Source: Struthio camelus (taxonomy: Eukaryota > Chordata > Aves > Struthioniformes > Struthionidae). Taken from it: a stretch of DNA of 64,000 bases. Position 1 is the first letter of the stretch. Each line of letters begins with the position of its first letter. The notes below the pieces were generated by a model, which worked only from the letters and a program-made list of their open reading frames with translations, did no database searches and was not told the origin of the DNA. The stretch lies in the NCBI RefSeq assembly GCF_040807025.1, contig NC_090968.1, positions 930,001 to 994,000 on the forward strand. Reading direction: 5' to 3'. Positions 12,726 to 24,807 of this stretch are shown one piece after another. The translations under genes were made by a program, and so were the position numbers.

Positions 12726-15700
12726 GTGTGTTTTGGGGAGGCCATGGGGCGCCGGAGTGGGTTTTGTGGAGCCTGGGGAGCCTTGGTGTGTGTTTTGGGG
12801 AGGCCTCGGGGTCCCGGCGTGCGTTTTGGTGATGGTGAGGTTCCTAGAAGTGTATTGGAGGGAGGCCGAGGAGCCTCGGAGTGGCTTTGTTTTGGCCGAG
12901 GGGTCTCGGAGTGTGTTTTGTGGAGTGTGAAGAGCCTGGGAGTGTGTTTTGTGGAGTGTGAGGAGCCTGGGAGTGTGCTTTGGGTAGGCCAAGGGGCGTT
13001 GGAGTGGCTTTGTGGAGGCCGAGGGGTCTCGGAGTGTGTTTTGGGGAGGCCGAGGATCCTCCGAGTGTGTTTTGGGGAGGCCGAGTGGCGTCGGAATGGC
13101 TTTTTGGGAGGCCTGAGGGCCTTGGAGTGTGTTTTGAGGATGCTGAGGATCCTCCGAGTGTGTTCTGGGGAGGTCGAGGGGTGTCGGCGTGGCTTTGGGG
13201 AGGCCGAGGGGCGTCGGAGTGGCTTTGGGGGAGGCCGAGCAGACTGGGAGTGTGTTTTGGGGAGGCCTCGGGGCCTTGGAGTGGCTTTTGTTGAGGAAGA
13301 GGAGCCTCGGAGTGTGTTTTGGGGAGGCCTCAGGGCCTTGGCGTGGCTATTGGGGAGGGGTCGGGGCCTTGGCGTGGCTTTTGGGGAGGCGTGGGGTCCT
13401 CGGAGCAGCTTTGGAGGATGCCGAGTAGCCTCCGAGTGTGTTTTGGAGAGGCGGAGGGTCCACCGAGTGGCTTTTGGGGATGTTGCGGTGCCTCAGAGTG
13501 GCTTTTGTGGAGGCCTTGAGGCCTCGGAGTGTGTTTTGTGGAGGGCGAGGAGCCTCGGAGTGGCTTTTGTGGAGGCCTTGAGGCCTCGGAGTGTGTTTTG
13601 GGGAGGCCGAGGGGACTCCGAGTGTGTTTTGGGGAGGCCGAGGGTCCACCAAGTGTCTTTTGTGGAGCCTGGGGAGCGTCGGAGTGTGTTTTGTGGAGGC
13701 CTCGGGGCCTTGGAGTGGCTTTTGGGGATGTTGCGTGGCCTCAGATAGTTTTTGGGGAGGCCGAGGGTGTTGGGGTGTGTTTTGTGGAGGCCGAGGGGCG
13801 TTGGAGTGGCTTTTGGGGAGGGAGAGGAGCCTCGGAGTGTCTTTTGGGGAGGGCGAGGAGCCTCGGAGTGTGTTTTGTGGAGGGCGAGGAGCCTCCGAGT
13901 GTGCTTTGGAGAGGCGTAGGGGCCGACAAGTGTGTTTTGTGGAGGCGGAGGGGCCTTGGAGTGTGTTTTGGGAGGGCTGAGGAGCTTCTGAGTGTGTTTT
14001 GGGGAGGCCATGGGGCGTCGGAGTGGGTTTTGTGGAGCCTGGGGAGCCTTGGTTTGTGTTTTGGGGAGGCCTCGGGGTCCCGGCGTGCGTTTTGGTGATG
14101 GTGAGGTTCCTAGAAGTGTATTGGAGGGAGGCCGAGGAGCCTCGGAGTGGCTTTGTTTTGGCCGAGGGGTCTCGGAGTGTGTTTTGTGGAGTGTGAAGAG
14201 CCTGGGAGTGTGTTTTGTGGAGTGTGAGGAGCCTGGGAGTGTGCTTTGGGTAGGCCAAGGGGCGTTGGAGTGGCTTTGTGGAGGCCGAGGGGTCTCGGAG
14301 TGTGTTTTGGGGAGGCCGAGGATCCTCCGAGTGTGTTTTGGGGAGGCCGAGTGGCGTCGGAATGGCTTTTTGGGAGGCCTGAGGGCCTTGGAGTGTGTTT
14401 TGAGGATGCTGAGGATCCTCCGAGTGTGTTCTGGGGAGGTCGAGGGGTGTCGGCGTGGCTTTGGGGAGGCCGAGGGGCGTCGGAGTGGCTTTGGGGGAGG
14501 CCGAGCAGACTGGGAGTGTGTTTTGGGGAGGCCTCGGGGCCTTGGAGTGGCTTTTGTTGAGGAAGAGGAGCCTCGGAGTGTGTTTTGGGGAGGCCTCAGG
14601 GCCTCGGAGTGTGTTTTGGGGAGGCCTCAGGGCCTTGGTGTGGCTATTGGGGAGGGGTCGGGGCCTTGGAGTGGCTTTTGGGGAGGCGTGGGGTCCTCGG
14701 AGCAGCTTTGGAGGATGCCGAGTAGCCTCCGAGTGTGTTTTGGAGAGGCGGAGGGTCCACCGAGTGGCTTTTGGGGATGTTGCGGTGCCTCAGAGTGGCT
14801 TTTGTGGAGGCCTTGAGGCCTCGGAGTGTGTTTTGTGGAGGGCGAGGAGCCTCGGAGTGGCTTTTGTGGAGGCCGAGGGGCCACCGAGTGTCTTTTGTGG
14901 AGTGTGAGGTGCCTCGGAGTGTGTTTTGGGGCGGCGGAGGGGCCTTGGAGTGGCTTTTGGGGATGTTGTGTGGCCTCAGAGAGTTTTTTGGGGAGGCCGA
15001 GGGTGTTGGGATGTGTTTTGTGGAGGGCGACGGGCCTCCGAGTGTGCTTTGGAGAGGCGTAGGGGCCGACAAGTGTGTTTTGTGGAGGCGGAGGGGCCTT
15101 GGAGTGTGTTTTGGGAGGGCTGAGGAGCTTCTGAGTGTGTTTTGGGGAGGCCATGGGGCGTCGGAGTGGGTTTTGTGGAGCCTGGGGAGCCTTGGTGTGT
15201 GTTTTGGGGAGGCCTCGGGGTCCCGGAGTGCGTTTTGGTGATGGTGAGGTTCCTAGAAGTGTATTGGAGGGAGGCCGAGGAGCCTCGGAGTGGCTTTGTT
15301 TTGGCCGAGGGGTCTCGGAGTGTGTTTTGTGGAGTGTGAAGAGCCTGGGAGTGTGTTTTGTGGAGTGTGAGGAGCCTGGGAGTGTGCTTTGGGTAGGCCA
15401 AGGGGCGTTGGAGTGGCTTTGTGGAGGCCGAGGGGTCTCGGAGTGTGTTTTGGGGAGGCCGAGGATCCTCCGAGTGTGTTTTGGGGAGGCCGAGTGGCGT
15501 CGGAATGGCTTTTTGGGAGGCCTGAGGGCCTTGGAGTGTGTTTTGAGGATGCTGAGGATCCTCCAAGTGTGTTCTGGGGAGGCCGAGGGGTGTCGGCATG
15601 GCTTTGGGGAGGCCGAGGGGCGTCGGAGTGGCTTTAGTTGAGGAAGAGGAGCCTTGGAGTGTGTTTTGGGGAGGCCTCAGGGCCTTGGCGTGGCTATTGG

Positions 15701-18700
15701 GGAGGGGTCGGGGCCTTGGCGTGGCTTTTGGGGAGGCGTGGGGTCCTCGGAGCAGCTTTGGAGGATGCCGAGTAGCCTCCGAGTGTGTTTTGGAGAGGCG
15801 GAGGGTCCACCGAGTGGCTTTTGGGGATGTTGCGGTGCCTCAGAGTGGCTTTTGTGGAGGCCTTGAGGCCTCGGAGTGTGTTTTGTGGAGGGCGAGGAGC
15901 CTCGGAGTGCGTTTTGGGGAGGCCGGGGATCCTCAGAGTGTGTTTTGGGGAGGCCGGGGAGCGTCACCGAGTGTCTTTTGTGGAGTGTGAGGTGCCTCGG
16001 AGTGTGTTTTGTGGAGGCCTCGTGGCCTTGGAGTGGCTTTTGGGGATGTTGCGTGGCCTCAGAGAGTTTTTTGGGGAGGCCGAGGGTGTTGGGGTGTGTT
16101 TTGTGGAGGGCGAGGGGCCACGGAGTGTGTTTTGGGGAGGCGGAGGGGCGTTGGAGTGTCTTTTGGGGAGGGCGAGGAGCCTCGGAGTGTGTTTTGTGGA
16201 GGGCGAGGAGCCTCCGAGTGTGCTTTGGAGAGGCGTAGGGGCCGACAAGTGTGTTTTGTGGAGGCGGAGGGGCCTTGGAGTGTGTTTTGGGAGGGCTGAG
16301 GAGCTTCTGAGTGTGTTTTGGGGAGGCCATGGGGCGTCGGAGTGGGTTTTGTGGAGCCTGGGGAGCCTTGGTGTGTGTTTTGGGGAGGCCTCGGGGTCCC
16401 GGCGTGCGTTTTGGTGATGGTGAGGTTCCTAGAAGTGTATTGGAGGGAGGCCGAGGAGCCTCGGAGTGGCTTTGTTTTGGCCGAGGGGTCTCGGAGTGTG
16501 TTTTGTGGAGTGTGAAGAGCCTGGGAGTGTGTTTTGTGGAGTGTGAGGAGCCTGGGAGTGTGCTTTGGGTAGGCCAAGGGGCGTTGGAGTGGCTTTGTGG
16601 AGGCCGAGGGGTCTCGGAGTGTGTTTTGGGGAGGCCGAGGATCCTCCGAGTGTGTTTTGGGGAGGCCGAGTGGCGTCGGAATGGCTTTTTGGGAGGCCTG
16701 AGGGCCTTGGAGTGTGTTTTGAGGATGCTGAGGATCCTCTGAGTGTGTTCTGGGGAGGTCGAGGGGTGTCGGCGTGGCTTTGGGGAGGCCGAGGGGCGTC
16801 GGAGTGGCTTTGGGGGAGGCCGAGCAGACTGGGAGTGTGTTTTGGGGAGGCCTCGGGGCCTTGGAGTGGCTTTTGTTGAGGAAGAGGAGCCTCGGAGTGT
16901 GTTTTGGGGAGGCCTCAGGGCCTTGGCGTGGCTATTGGGGAGGGGTCGGGGCCTTGGCGTGGCTTTTGGGGAGGCGTGGGGTCCTCGGAGCAGCTTTGGA
17001 GGATGCCGAGTAGCCTCCGAGTGTGTTTTGGAGAGGCGGAGGGTCCACCGAGTGGCTTTTGGGGATGTTGCGGTGCCTCAGAGTGGCTTTTGTGGAGGCC
17101 TTGAGGCCTCGGAGTGTGTTTTGTGGAGGGCGAGGAGCCTCGGAGTGGCTTTTGTGGAGGCCTTGAGGCCTCGGAGTGTGTTTTGGGGAGGCCGAGGGGA
17201 CTCCGAGTGTGTTTTGGGGAGGCCGAGGGTCCACCAAGTGTCTTTTGTGGAGCCTGGGGAGCGTCGGAGTGTGTTTTGTGGAGGCCTCGGGGCCTTGGAG
17301 TGGCTTTTGGGGATGTTGCGTGGCCTCAGATAGTTTTTGGGGAGGCCGAGGGTGTTGGGGTGTGTTTTGTGGAGGCCGAGGGGCGTTGGAGTGGCTTTTG
17401 GGGAGGGAGAGGAGCCTCGGAGTGTCTTTTGGGGAGGGCGAGGAGCCTCGGAGTGTGTTTTGTGGAGGGCGAGGAGCCTCCGAGTGTGCTTTGGAGAGGC
17501 GTAGGGGCCGACAAGTGTGTTTTGTGGAGGCGTAGGGGCCTTGGAGTGTGTTTTGGGAGGGCTGAGGAGCTTCTGAGTGTGTTTTGGGGAGGCCATGGGG
17601 CGTCGGAGTGGGTTTTGTGGAGCCTGGGGAGCCTTGGTTTGTGTTTTGGGGAGGCCTCGGGGTCCCGGCGTGCGTTTTGGTGATGGTGAGGTTCCTAGAA
17701 GTGTATTGGAGGGAGGCCGAGGAGCCTCGGAGTGGCTTTGTTTTGGCCGAGGGGTCTCGGAGTGTGTTTTGTGGAGTGTGAAGAGCCTGGGAGTGTGTTT
17801 TGTGGAGTGTGAGGAGCCTGGGAGTGTGCTTTGGGTAGGCCAAGGGGCGTTGGAGTGGCTTTGTGGAGGCCGAGGGGTCTCGGAGTGTGTTTTGGGGAGG
17901 CCGAGGATCCTCCGAGTGTGTTTTGGGGAGGCCGAGTGGCGTCGGAATGGCTTTTTGGGAGGCCTGAGGGCCTTGGAGTGTGTTTTGAGGATGCTGAGGA
18001 TCCTCCGAGTGTGTTCTGGGGAGGTCGAGGGGTGTCGGCGTGGCTTTGGGGAGGCCGAGGGGCGTCGGAGTGGCTTTGGGGGAGGCCGAGCAGACTGGGA
18101 GTGTGTTTTGGGGAGGCCTCGGGGCCTTGGAGTGGCTTTTGTTGAGGAAGAGGAGCCTCGGAGTGTGTTTTGGGGAGGCCTCAGGGCCTTGGCGTGGCTA
18201 TTGGGGAGGGGTCGGGGCCTTGGCGTGGCTTTTGGGGAGGCGTGGGGTCCTCGGAGCAGCTTTGGAGGATGCCGAGTAGCCTCCGAGTGTGTTTTGGAGA
18301 GGCGGAGGGTCCACCGAGTGGCTTTTGGGGATGTTGCGGTGCCTCAGAGTGGCTTTTGTGGAGGCCTTGAGGCCTCGGAGTGTGTTTTGTGGAGGGCGAG
18401 GAGCCTCGGAGTGGCTTTTGTGGAGGCCTTGAGGCCTCGGAGTGTGTTTTGGGGAGGCCGAGGGGACTCCGAGTGTGTTTTGGGGAGGCCGAGGGTCCAC
18501 CAAGTGTCTTTTGTGGAGCCTGGGGAGCGTCGGAGTGTGTTTTGTGGAGGCCTCGGGGCCTTGGAGTGGCTTTTGGGGATGTTGCGTGGCCTCAGATAGT
18601 TTTTGGGGAGGCCGAGGGTGTTGGGGTGTGTTTTGTGGAGGCCGAGGGGCGTTGGAGTGGCTTTTGGGGAGGGAGAGGAGCCTCGGAGTGTCTTTTGGGG

Positions 18701-21700
18701 AGGGCGAGGAGCCTCGGAGTGTGTTTTGTGGAGGGCGAGGAGCCTCCGAGTGTGCTTTGGAGAGGCGTAGGGGCCGACAAGTGTGTTTTGTGGAGGCGTA
18801 GGGGCCTTGGAGTGTGTTTTGGGAGGGCTGAGGAGCTTCTGAGTGTGTTTTGGGGAGGCCATGGGGCGTCGGAGTGGGTTTTGTGGAGCCTGGGGAGCCT
18901 TGGTTTGTGTTTTGGGGAGGCCTCGGGGTCCCGGCGTGCGTTTTGGTGATGGTGAGGTTCCTAGAAGTGTATTGGAGGGAGGCCGAGGAGCCTCGGAGTG
19001 GCTTTGTTTTGGCCGAGGGGTCTCGGAGTGTGTTTTGTGGAGTGTGAAGAGCCTGGGAGTGTGTTTTGTGGAGTGTGAGGAGCCTGGGAGTGTGCTTTGG
19101 GTAGGCCAAGGGGCGTTGGAGTGGCTTTGTGGAGGCCGAGGGGTCTCGGAGTGTGTTTTGGGGAGGCCGAGGATCCTCCGAGTGTGTTTTGGGGAGGCCG
19201 AGTGGCGTCGGAATGGCTTTTTGGGAGGCCTGAGGGCCTTGGAGTGTGTTTTGAGGATGCTGAGGATCCTCCGAGTGTGTTCTGGGGAGGTCGAGGGGTG
19301 TCGGCGTGGCTTTGGGGAGGCCGAGGGGCGTCGGAGTGGCTTTGGGGGAGGCGGAGCAGACTGGGAGTGTGTTTTGGGTAGGCGTTGGGGCCTTGGAGTG
19401 GCTTTTGTTGAGGAAGAGGAGCCTCGGAGTGTGTTTTGGGGAGGCCTCAGGGCCTCGGAGTGTGTTTTGGGGAGGCCTCAGGGCCTTGGCGTGGCTATTG
19501 GGGAGGGGTCGGGGCCTTGGAGTGGCTTTTGGGGAGGCGTGGGGTCCTCGGAGCAGCTTTGGAGGATGCCGAGTAGCCTCCGAGTGTGTTTTGGAGAGGC
19601 GGAGGGTCCACCGAGTGGCTTTTGGGGATGTTGCGGTGCCTCAGAGTGGCTTTTGTGGAGGCCTTGAGGCCTCGGAGTGTGTTTTGTGGAGGGCGAGGAG
19701 CCTCGGAGTGGCTTTTGTGGAGGCCGAGGGGCCACCGAGTGTCTTTTGTGGAGTGTGAGGTGCCTCGGAGTGTGTTTTGGGGCGGCGGAGGGGCCTTGGA
19801 GTGGCTTTTGGGGATGTTGTGTGGCCTCAGAGAGTTTTTTGGGGAGGCCGAGGGTGTTGGGATGTGTTTTGTGGAGGGCGACGGGCCTCCGAGTGTGCTT
19901 TGGAGAGGCGTAGGGGCCGACAAGTGTGTTTTGTGGAGGCGGAGGGGCCTTGGAGTGTGTTTTGGGAGGGCTGAGGAGCTTCTGAGTGTGTTTTGGGGAG
20001 GCCATGGGGCGTCGGAGTGGGTTTTGTGGAGCCTGGGGAGCCTTGGTGTGTGTTTTGGGGAGGCCTCGGGGTCCCGGCGTGCGTTTTGGTGATGGTGAGG
20101 TTCCTAGAAGTGTATTGGAGGGAGGCCGAGGAGCCTCGGAGTGGCTTTGTTTTGGCCGAGGGGTCTCGGAGTGTGTTTTGTGGAGTGTGAAGAGCCTGGG
20201 AGTGTGTTTTGTGGAGTGTGAGGAGCCTGGGAGTGTGCTTTGGGTAGGCCAAGGGGCGTTGGAGTGGCTTTGTGGAGGCCGAGGGGTCTCGGAGTGTGTT
20301 TTGGGGAGGCCGAGGATCCTCCGAGTGTGTTTTGGGGAGGCCGAGTGGCGTCGGAATGGCTTTTTGGGAGGCCTGAGGGCCTTGGAGTGTGTTTTGAGGA
20401 TGCTGAGGATCCTCCAAGTGTGTTCTGGGGAGGCCGAGGGGTGTCGGCATGGCTTTGGGGAGGCCGAGGGGCGTCGGAGTGGCTTTAGTTGAGGAAGAGG
20501 AGCCTTGGAGTGTGTTTTGGGGAGGCCTCAGGGCCTTGGCGTGGCTATTGGGGAGGGGTCGGGGCCTTGGCGTGGCTTTTGGGGAGGCGTGGGGTCCTCG
20601 GAGCAGCTTTGGAGGATGCCGAGTAGCCTCCGAGTGTGTTTTGGAGAGGCGGAGGGTCCACCGAGTGGCTTTTGGGGATGTTGCGGTGCCTCAGAGTGGC
20701 TTTTGTGGAGGCCTTGAGGCCTCGGAGTGTGTTTTGTGGAGGGCGAGGAGCCTCGGAGTGGCTTTTGTGGAGGCCTTGAGGCCTCGGAGTGTGTTTTGGG
20801 GAGGCCGAGGGGACTCCGAGTGTGTTTTGGGGAGGCCGAGGGTCCACCAAGTGTCTTTTGTGGAGCCTGGGGAGCGTCGGAGTGTGTTTTGTGGAGGCCT
20901 CGGGGCCTTGGAGTGGCTTTTGGGGATGTTGCGTGGCCTCAGATAGTTTTTGGGGAGGCCGAGGGTGTTGGGGTGTGTTTTGGGGAGGCGGAGAGGCGTT
21001 GGAGTGTCTTTTGGGGAGGGAGAGGAGCCTCGGAGTGTGTTTTGTGGAGGGCGAGGAGCCTCGGAGTGTGCTTTGGAGAGGCGTAGGGGCCGACAAGTGT
21101 GTTTTGTGGAGGCGGAGGGGCCTTGGAGTGTGTTTTGGGAGGGCTGAGGAGCTTCTGAGTGTGTTTTGGGGAGGCCATGGGGCGTCGGAGTGGGTTTTGT
21201 GGAGCCTGGGGAGCCTTGGTGTGTGTTTTGGGGAGGCCTCGGGGTCCCGGCATGCGTTTTGGTGATGGTGAGGTTCCTAGAAGTGTATTGGAGGGAGGCC
21301 GAGGAGCCTCGGAGTGGCTTTGTTTTGGCCGAGGGGTCTCGGAGTGTGTTTTGTGGAGTGTGAAGAGCCTGGGAGTGTGTTTTGTGGAGTGTGAGGAGCC
21401 TGGGAGTGTGCTTTGGGTAGGCCAAGGGGCGTTGGAGTGGCTTTGTGGAGGCCGAGGGGTCTCGGAGTGTGTTTTGGGGAGGCCGAGGATCCTCCGAGTG
21501 TGTTTTGGGGAGGCCGAGGGGCCACCGAGTGTCTTTTGTGGAGTGTGAGGTGCCTCGGAGTGTGTTTTGTGGAGGCCTCGGGGCCTTGGAGTGGCTTTTG
21601 GGGATGTTGCGTGGCCTCGGAGAGTTTTTTGGGGAGGCCGAGGGTGTTGGGGTGTGTTTTGTGGAGGGCGAGGGGCCACGGAGTGTGTTTTGGGGAGGCG

Positions 21701-24700
21701 GAGGGGCGTTGGAGTGTCTTTTGGGGAGGGCGAGGAGCCACGGAGTGTGTTTTGTGGAGGGCGAGGAGCCTCCGAGTGTGCTTTGGAGAGGCGTAGGGGC
21801 CGACAAGTGTGTTTTGTGGAGGCGTAGGGGCCTTGGAGTGTGTTTTGGGAGGGCTGAGGAGCTTCTGAGTGTGTTTTGGGGAGGCCATGGGGCGTCGGAG
21901 TGGGTTTTGTGGAGCCTGGGGAGCCTTGGTGTGTGTTTTGGGGAGGCCTCGGGGTCCCGGCGTGCGTTTTGGTGATGGTGAGGTTCCTAGAAGTGTATTG
22001 GAGGGAGGCCGAGGAGCCTCGGAGTGGCTTTGTTTTGGCCGAGGGGTCTCGGAGTGTGTTTTGTGGAGTGTGAAGAGCCTGGGAGTGTGTTTTGTGGAGT
22101 GTGAGGAGCCTGGGAGTGTGCTTTGGGTAGGCCAAGGGGCGTTGGAGTGGCTTTGTGGAGGCCGAGGGGTCTCGGAGTGTGTTTTGGGGAGGCCGAGGAT
22201 CCTCCGAGTGTGTTTTGGGGAGGCCGAGTGGCGTCGGAATGGCTTTTTGGGAGGCCTGAGGGCCTTGGAGTGTGTTTTGAGGATGCTGAGGATCCTCCGA
22301 GTGTGTTCTGGGGAGGTCGAGGGGTGTCGGTGTGGCTTTGGGGAGGCCGAGGGGCGTCGGAGTGGCTTTGGGGGAGGCCGAGCAGACTGGGAGTGTGTTT
22401 TGGGGAGGCCTCGGGGCCTTGGAGTGGCTTTTGTTGAGGAAGAGGAGCCTCGGAGTGTGTTTTGGGGAGGCCTCAGGGCCTCGGAGTGTGTTTTGGGGAG
22501 GCCTCAGGGCCTTGGCGTGGCTATTGGGGAGGGGTCGGGGCCTTGGAGTGGCTTTTGGGGAGGCGTGGGGTCCTCGGAGCAGCTTTGGAGGATGCCGAGT
22601 AGCCTCCGAGTGTGTTTTGGAGAGGCGGAGGGTCCACCGAGTGGCTTTTGGGGATGTTGCGGTGCCTCAGAGTGGCTTTTGTGGAGGCCTTGAGGCCTCG
22701 GAGTGTGTTTTGTGGAGGGCGAGGAGCCTCGGAGTGGCTTTTGTGGAGGCCTTGAGGCCTCGGAGTGTGTTTTGGGGAGGCCGAGGGGACTCCGAGTGTG
22801 TTTTGTGGAGGCCTCGGGGCCTTGGAGTGGCTTTTGGGGATGTTGCGTGGCCTCAGAGAGTTTTTTGGGGAGGCCGAGGGTGTTGGGGTGTGTTTTGTGG
22901 AGGGCGAGGGGCCACGGAGTGTGTTTTGGGGAGGCGGAGGGGCGTTGGAGTGTCTTTTGGGGAGGGCGAGGAGCCTCGGAGTGTGTTTTGTGGAGGGCGA
23001 GGAGCCTTGGAGTGTGTTTTGGGAGGGCTGAGGAGCTTCTGAGTGTGTTTTGGGGAGGCCATGGGGCGTCGGAGTGGGTTTTGTGGAGCCTGGGGAGCCT
23101 TGGTGTGTGTTTTGGGGAGGGCGAGGGGTCTCGGAGTGTGTTTTGTTTTGGCCGAGGGGTCTCGGAGTGTGTTTTGTGGAGGGAGAGGCCCCTTGAAGTG
23201 GCTTTTGTGGAGTGTGAGGTGCCTCGGAGTGTGTTTTGGGGATGCCGAGGGTCCTCAAAGTGTGTTTTGTGGAGTGTGAGGTGCCTGGGAGTGGCTATTG
23301 GGGAGGCTGAGGGTCCTCGGAGTGGCTTTTGGGGAGGCCGGGGATCCTCCGAGTGTGTTTTGGGGAGGCCGGGGAGCGTCAGAGTGGCTTTTGTGGAGTG
23401 TGAGGTGCCTCGGAGTGGCTTTTGGGGAGGTGTCAGGGCCACCAAGTGTGTTCTGGGGAGGGCGAGGGGCCTCGGAGTGGCTATTGGGGAGGCGTTGGGG
23501 CCTTGGAGTGGCTTTTGTTGAGGAAGAGGAGCCTCGGAGTGTGTTTTGGGGAGGCCTCAGGGCCTCGGAGTGTGTTTTGGGGAGGCCTCAGGGCCTTGGC
23601 GTGGCTATTGGGGAGGGGTCGGGGCCTTGGCGTGGCTTTTGGGGAGGCGTGGGGTCCTCGGAGCGGCTTTGGAGGATGCCGAGTAGCCTCCGAGTGTGTT
23701 TTGGAGAGGCGGAGGGTCCACCGAGTGGCTTTTGGGGATGTTGCGGTGCCTCAGAGTGGCTTTTGTGGAGGCCTTGAGGCCTCGGAGTGTGTTTTGTGGA
23801 GGGCGAGGAGCCTCGGAGTGCGTTTTGGGGAGGCCGGGGATCCTCAGAGTGTGTTTTGGGGAGGCCGGGGAGCGTCACCGAGTGTCTTTTGTGGAGTGTG
23901 AGGTGCCTCGGAGTGTGTTTTGTGGAGGGCGAGGTGCCTCGGAGTGGCTTTTGTGGAGAGAGAGGAGCCTCGGAGTGTGTTTTTGGGGGGCCAAGGATCC
24001 TCAGAGAGTGTTTTGGGGAGGCGGAGGGGCGTCGGAATGGCTTTTGGGGATGCCGAGTAGCCTCCGAGTGTGTTTTGGAGAGGCGGAGGGTCCACCGAGT
24101 GGCTTTTGTGGAGTCGGAGGTGGCTCGGAGTGTCTTTTGTGAAGGGCGAGGATCCTCGGAGTGTGTTTTGGGGAGGCCGAGGGGACTCCGAGTGTGTTTT
24201 GGGGAGGCCGAGGGGCCACCGAGTGTCTTTTGCGGAGTGTGAGGTGCCTCGGAGTGTGTTTTGTGGAGGCCTCGGGGCCTTGGAGTGGCTTTTGGGGATG
24301 TTGCGTGGCCTCAGAGTTTTTTGGGGAGGCCGAGGGTGTTGGGGTGTGTTTTGTGGAGGGCGAGGGGCCACGGAGTGTGTTTTGGGGAGGCGGAGGGGCA
24401 TTGGAGTGTCTTTTGGGGAGGGAGAGGAGCCTCGGAGTGGCTTTTGTGGAGGCCTTGAGGCCTCGGAATGTGTTTTGGGGAGGCCGAGGATCCTCCGAGT
24501 GTGTTTTGGGGAGGCCGAGTGGCGTCGGAATGGCTTTTTGGGAGGCCTGAGGGCCTTGGAGTGTGTTTTGAGGATGCTGAGGATCCTCCGAGTGTGTTCT
24601 GGGGAGGTCGAGGGGTGTCGGCGTGGCTTTGGGGAGGCCGAGGGGCGTCGGAGTGGCTTTGGGGGAGGCCGAGCAGACTGGGAGTGTGTTTTGGGGAGGC

Positions 24701-24807
24701 CTCGGGGCCTTGGAGTGGCTTTTGTTGAGGAAGAGGAGCCTCGGAGTGTGTTTTGGGGAGGCCTCAGGGCCTTGGAGTGTGTTTTGGGAGGGCTGAGGAG
24801 CTTCTGA
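12726..24807 (+). repeat. Super-block 1 of the satellite (12,082 bp)
   Basis: Begins with the variant marker unit carrying GGGGCGCCGG and ends with a 1765-bp block. Block starts are 12726, 13992, 15135, 16311, 17577, 18843, 19986, 21159, 21869 and 23043, with lengths 1266, 1143, 1176, 1266, 1266, 1143, 1173, 710, 1174 and 1765. The 1266-bp blocks at 13992, 17577 and 18843 share the variant GCCTTGGTTTGTG in place of GCCTTGGTGTGTG. The 1143-bp block at 13992 to 1176-bp block at 15135 transition carries CCCGGAGTGCG instead of CCCGGCGTGCG. Confidence 0.85.
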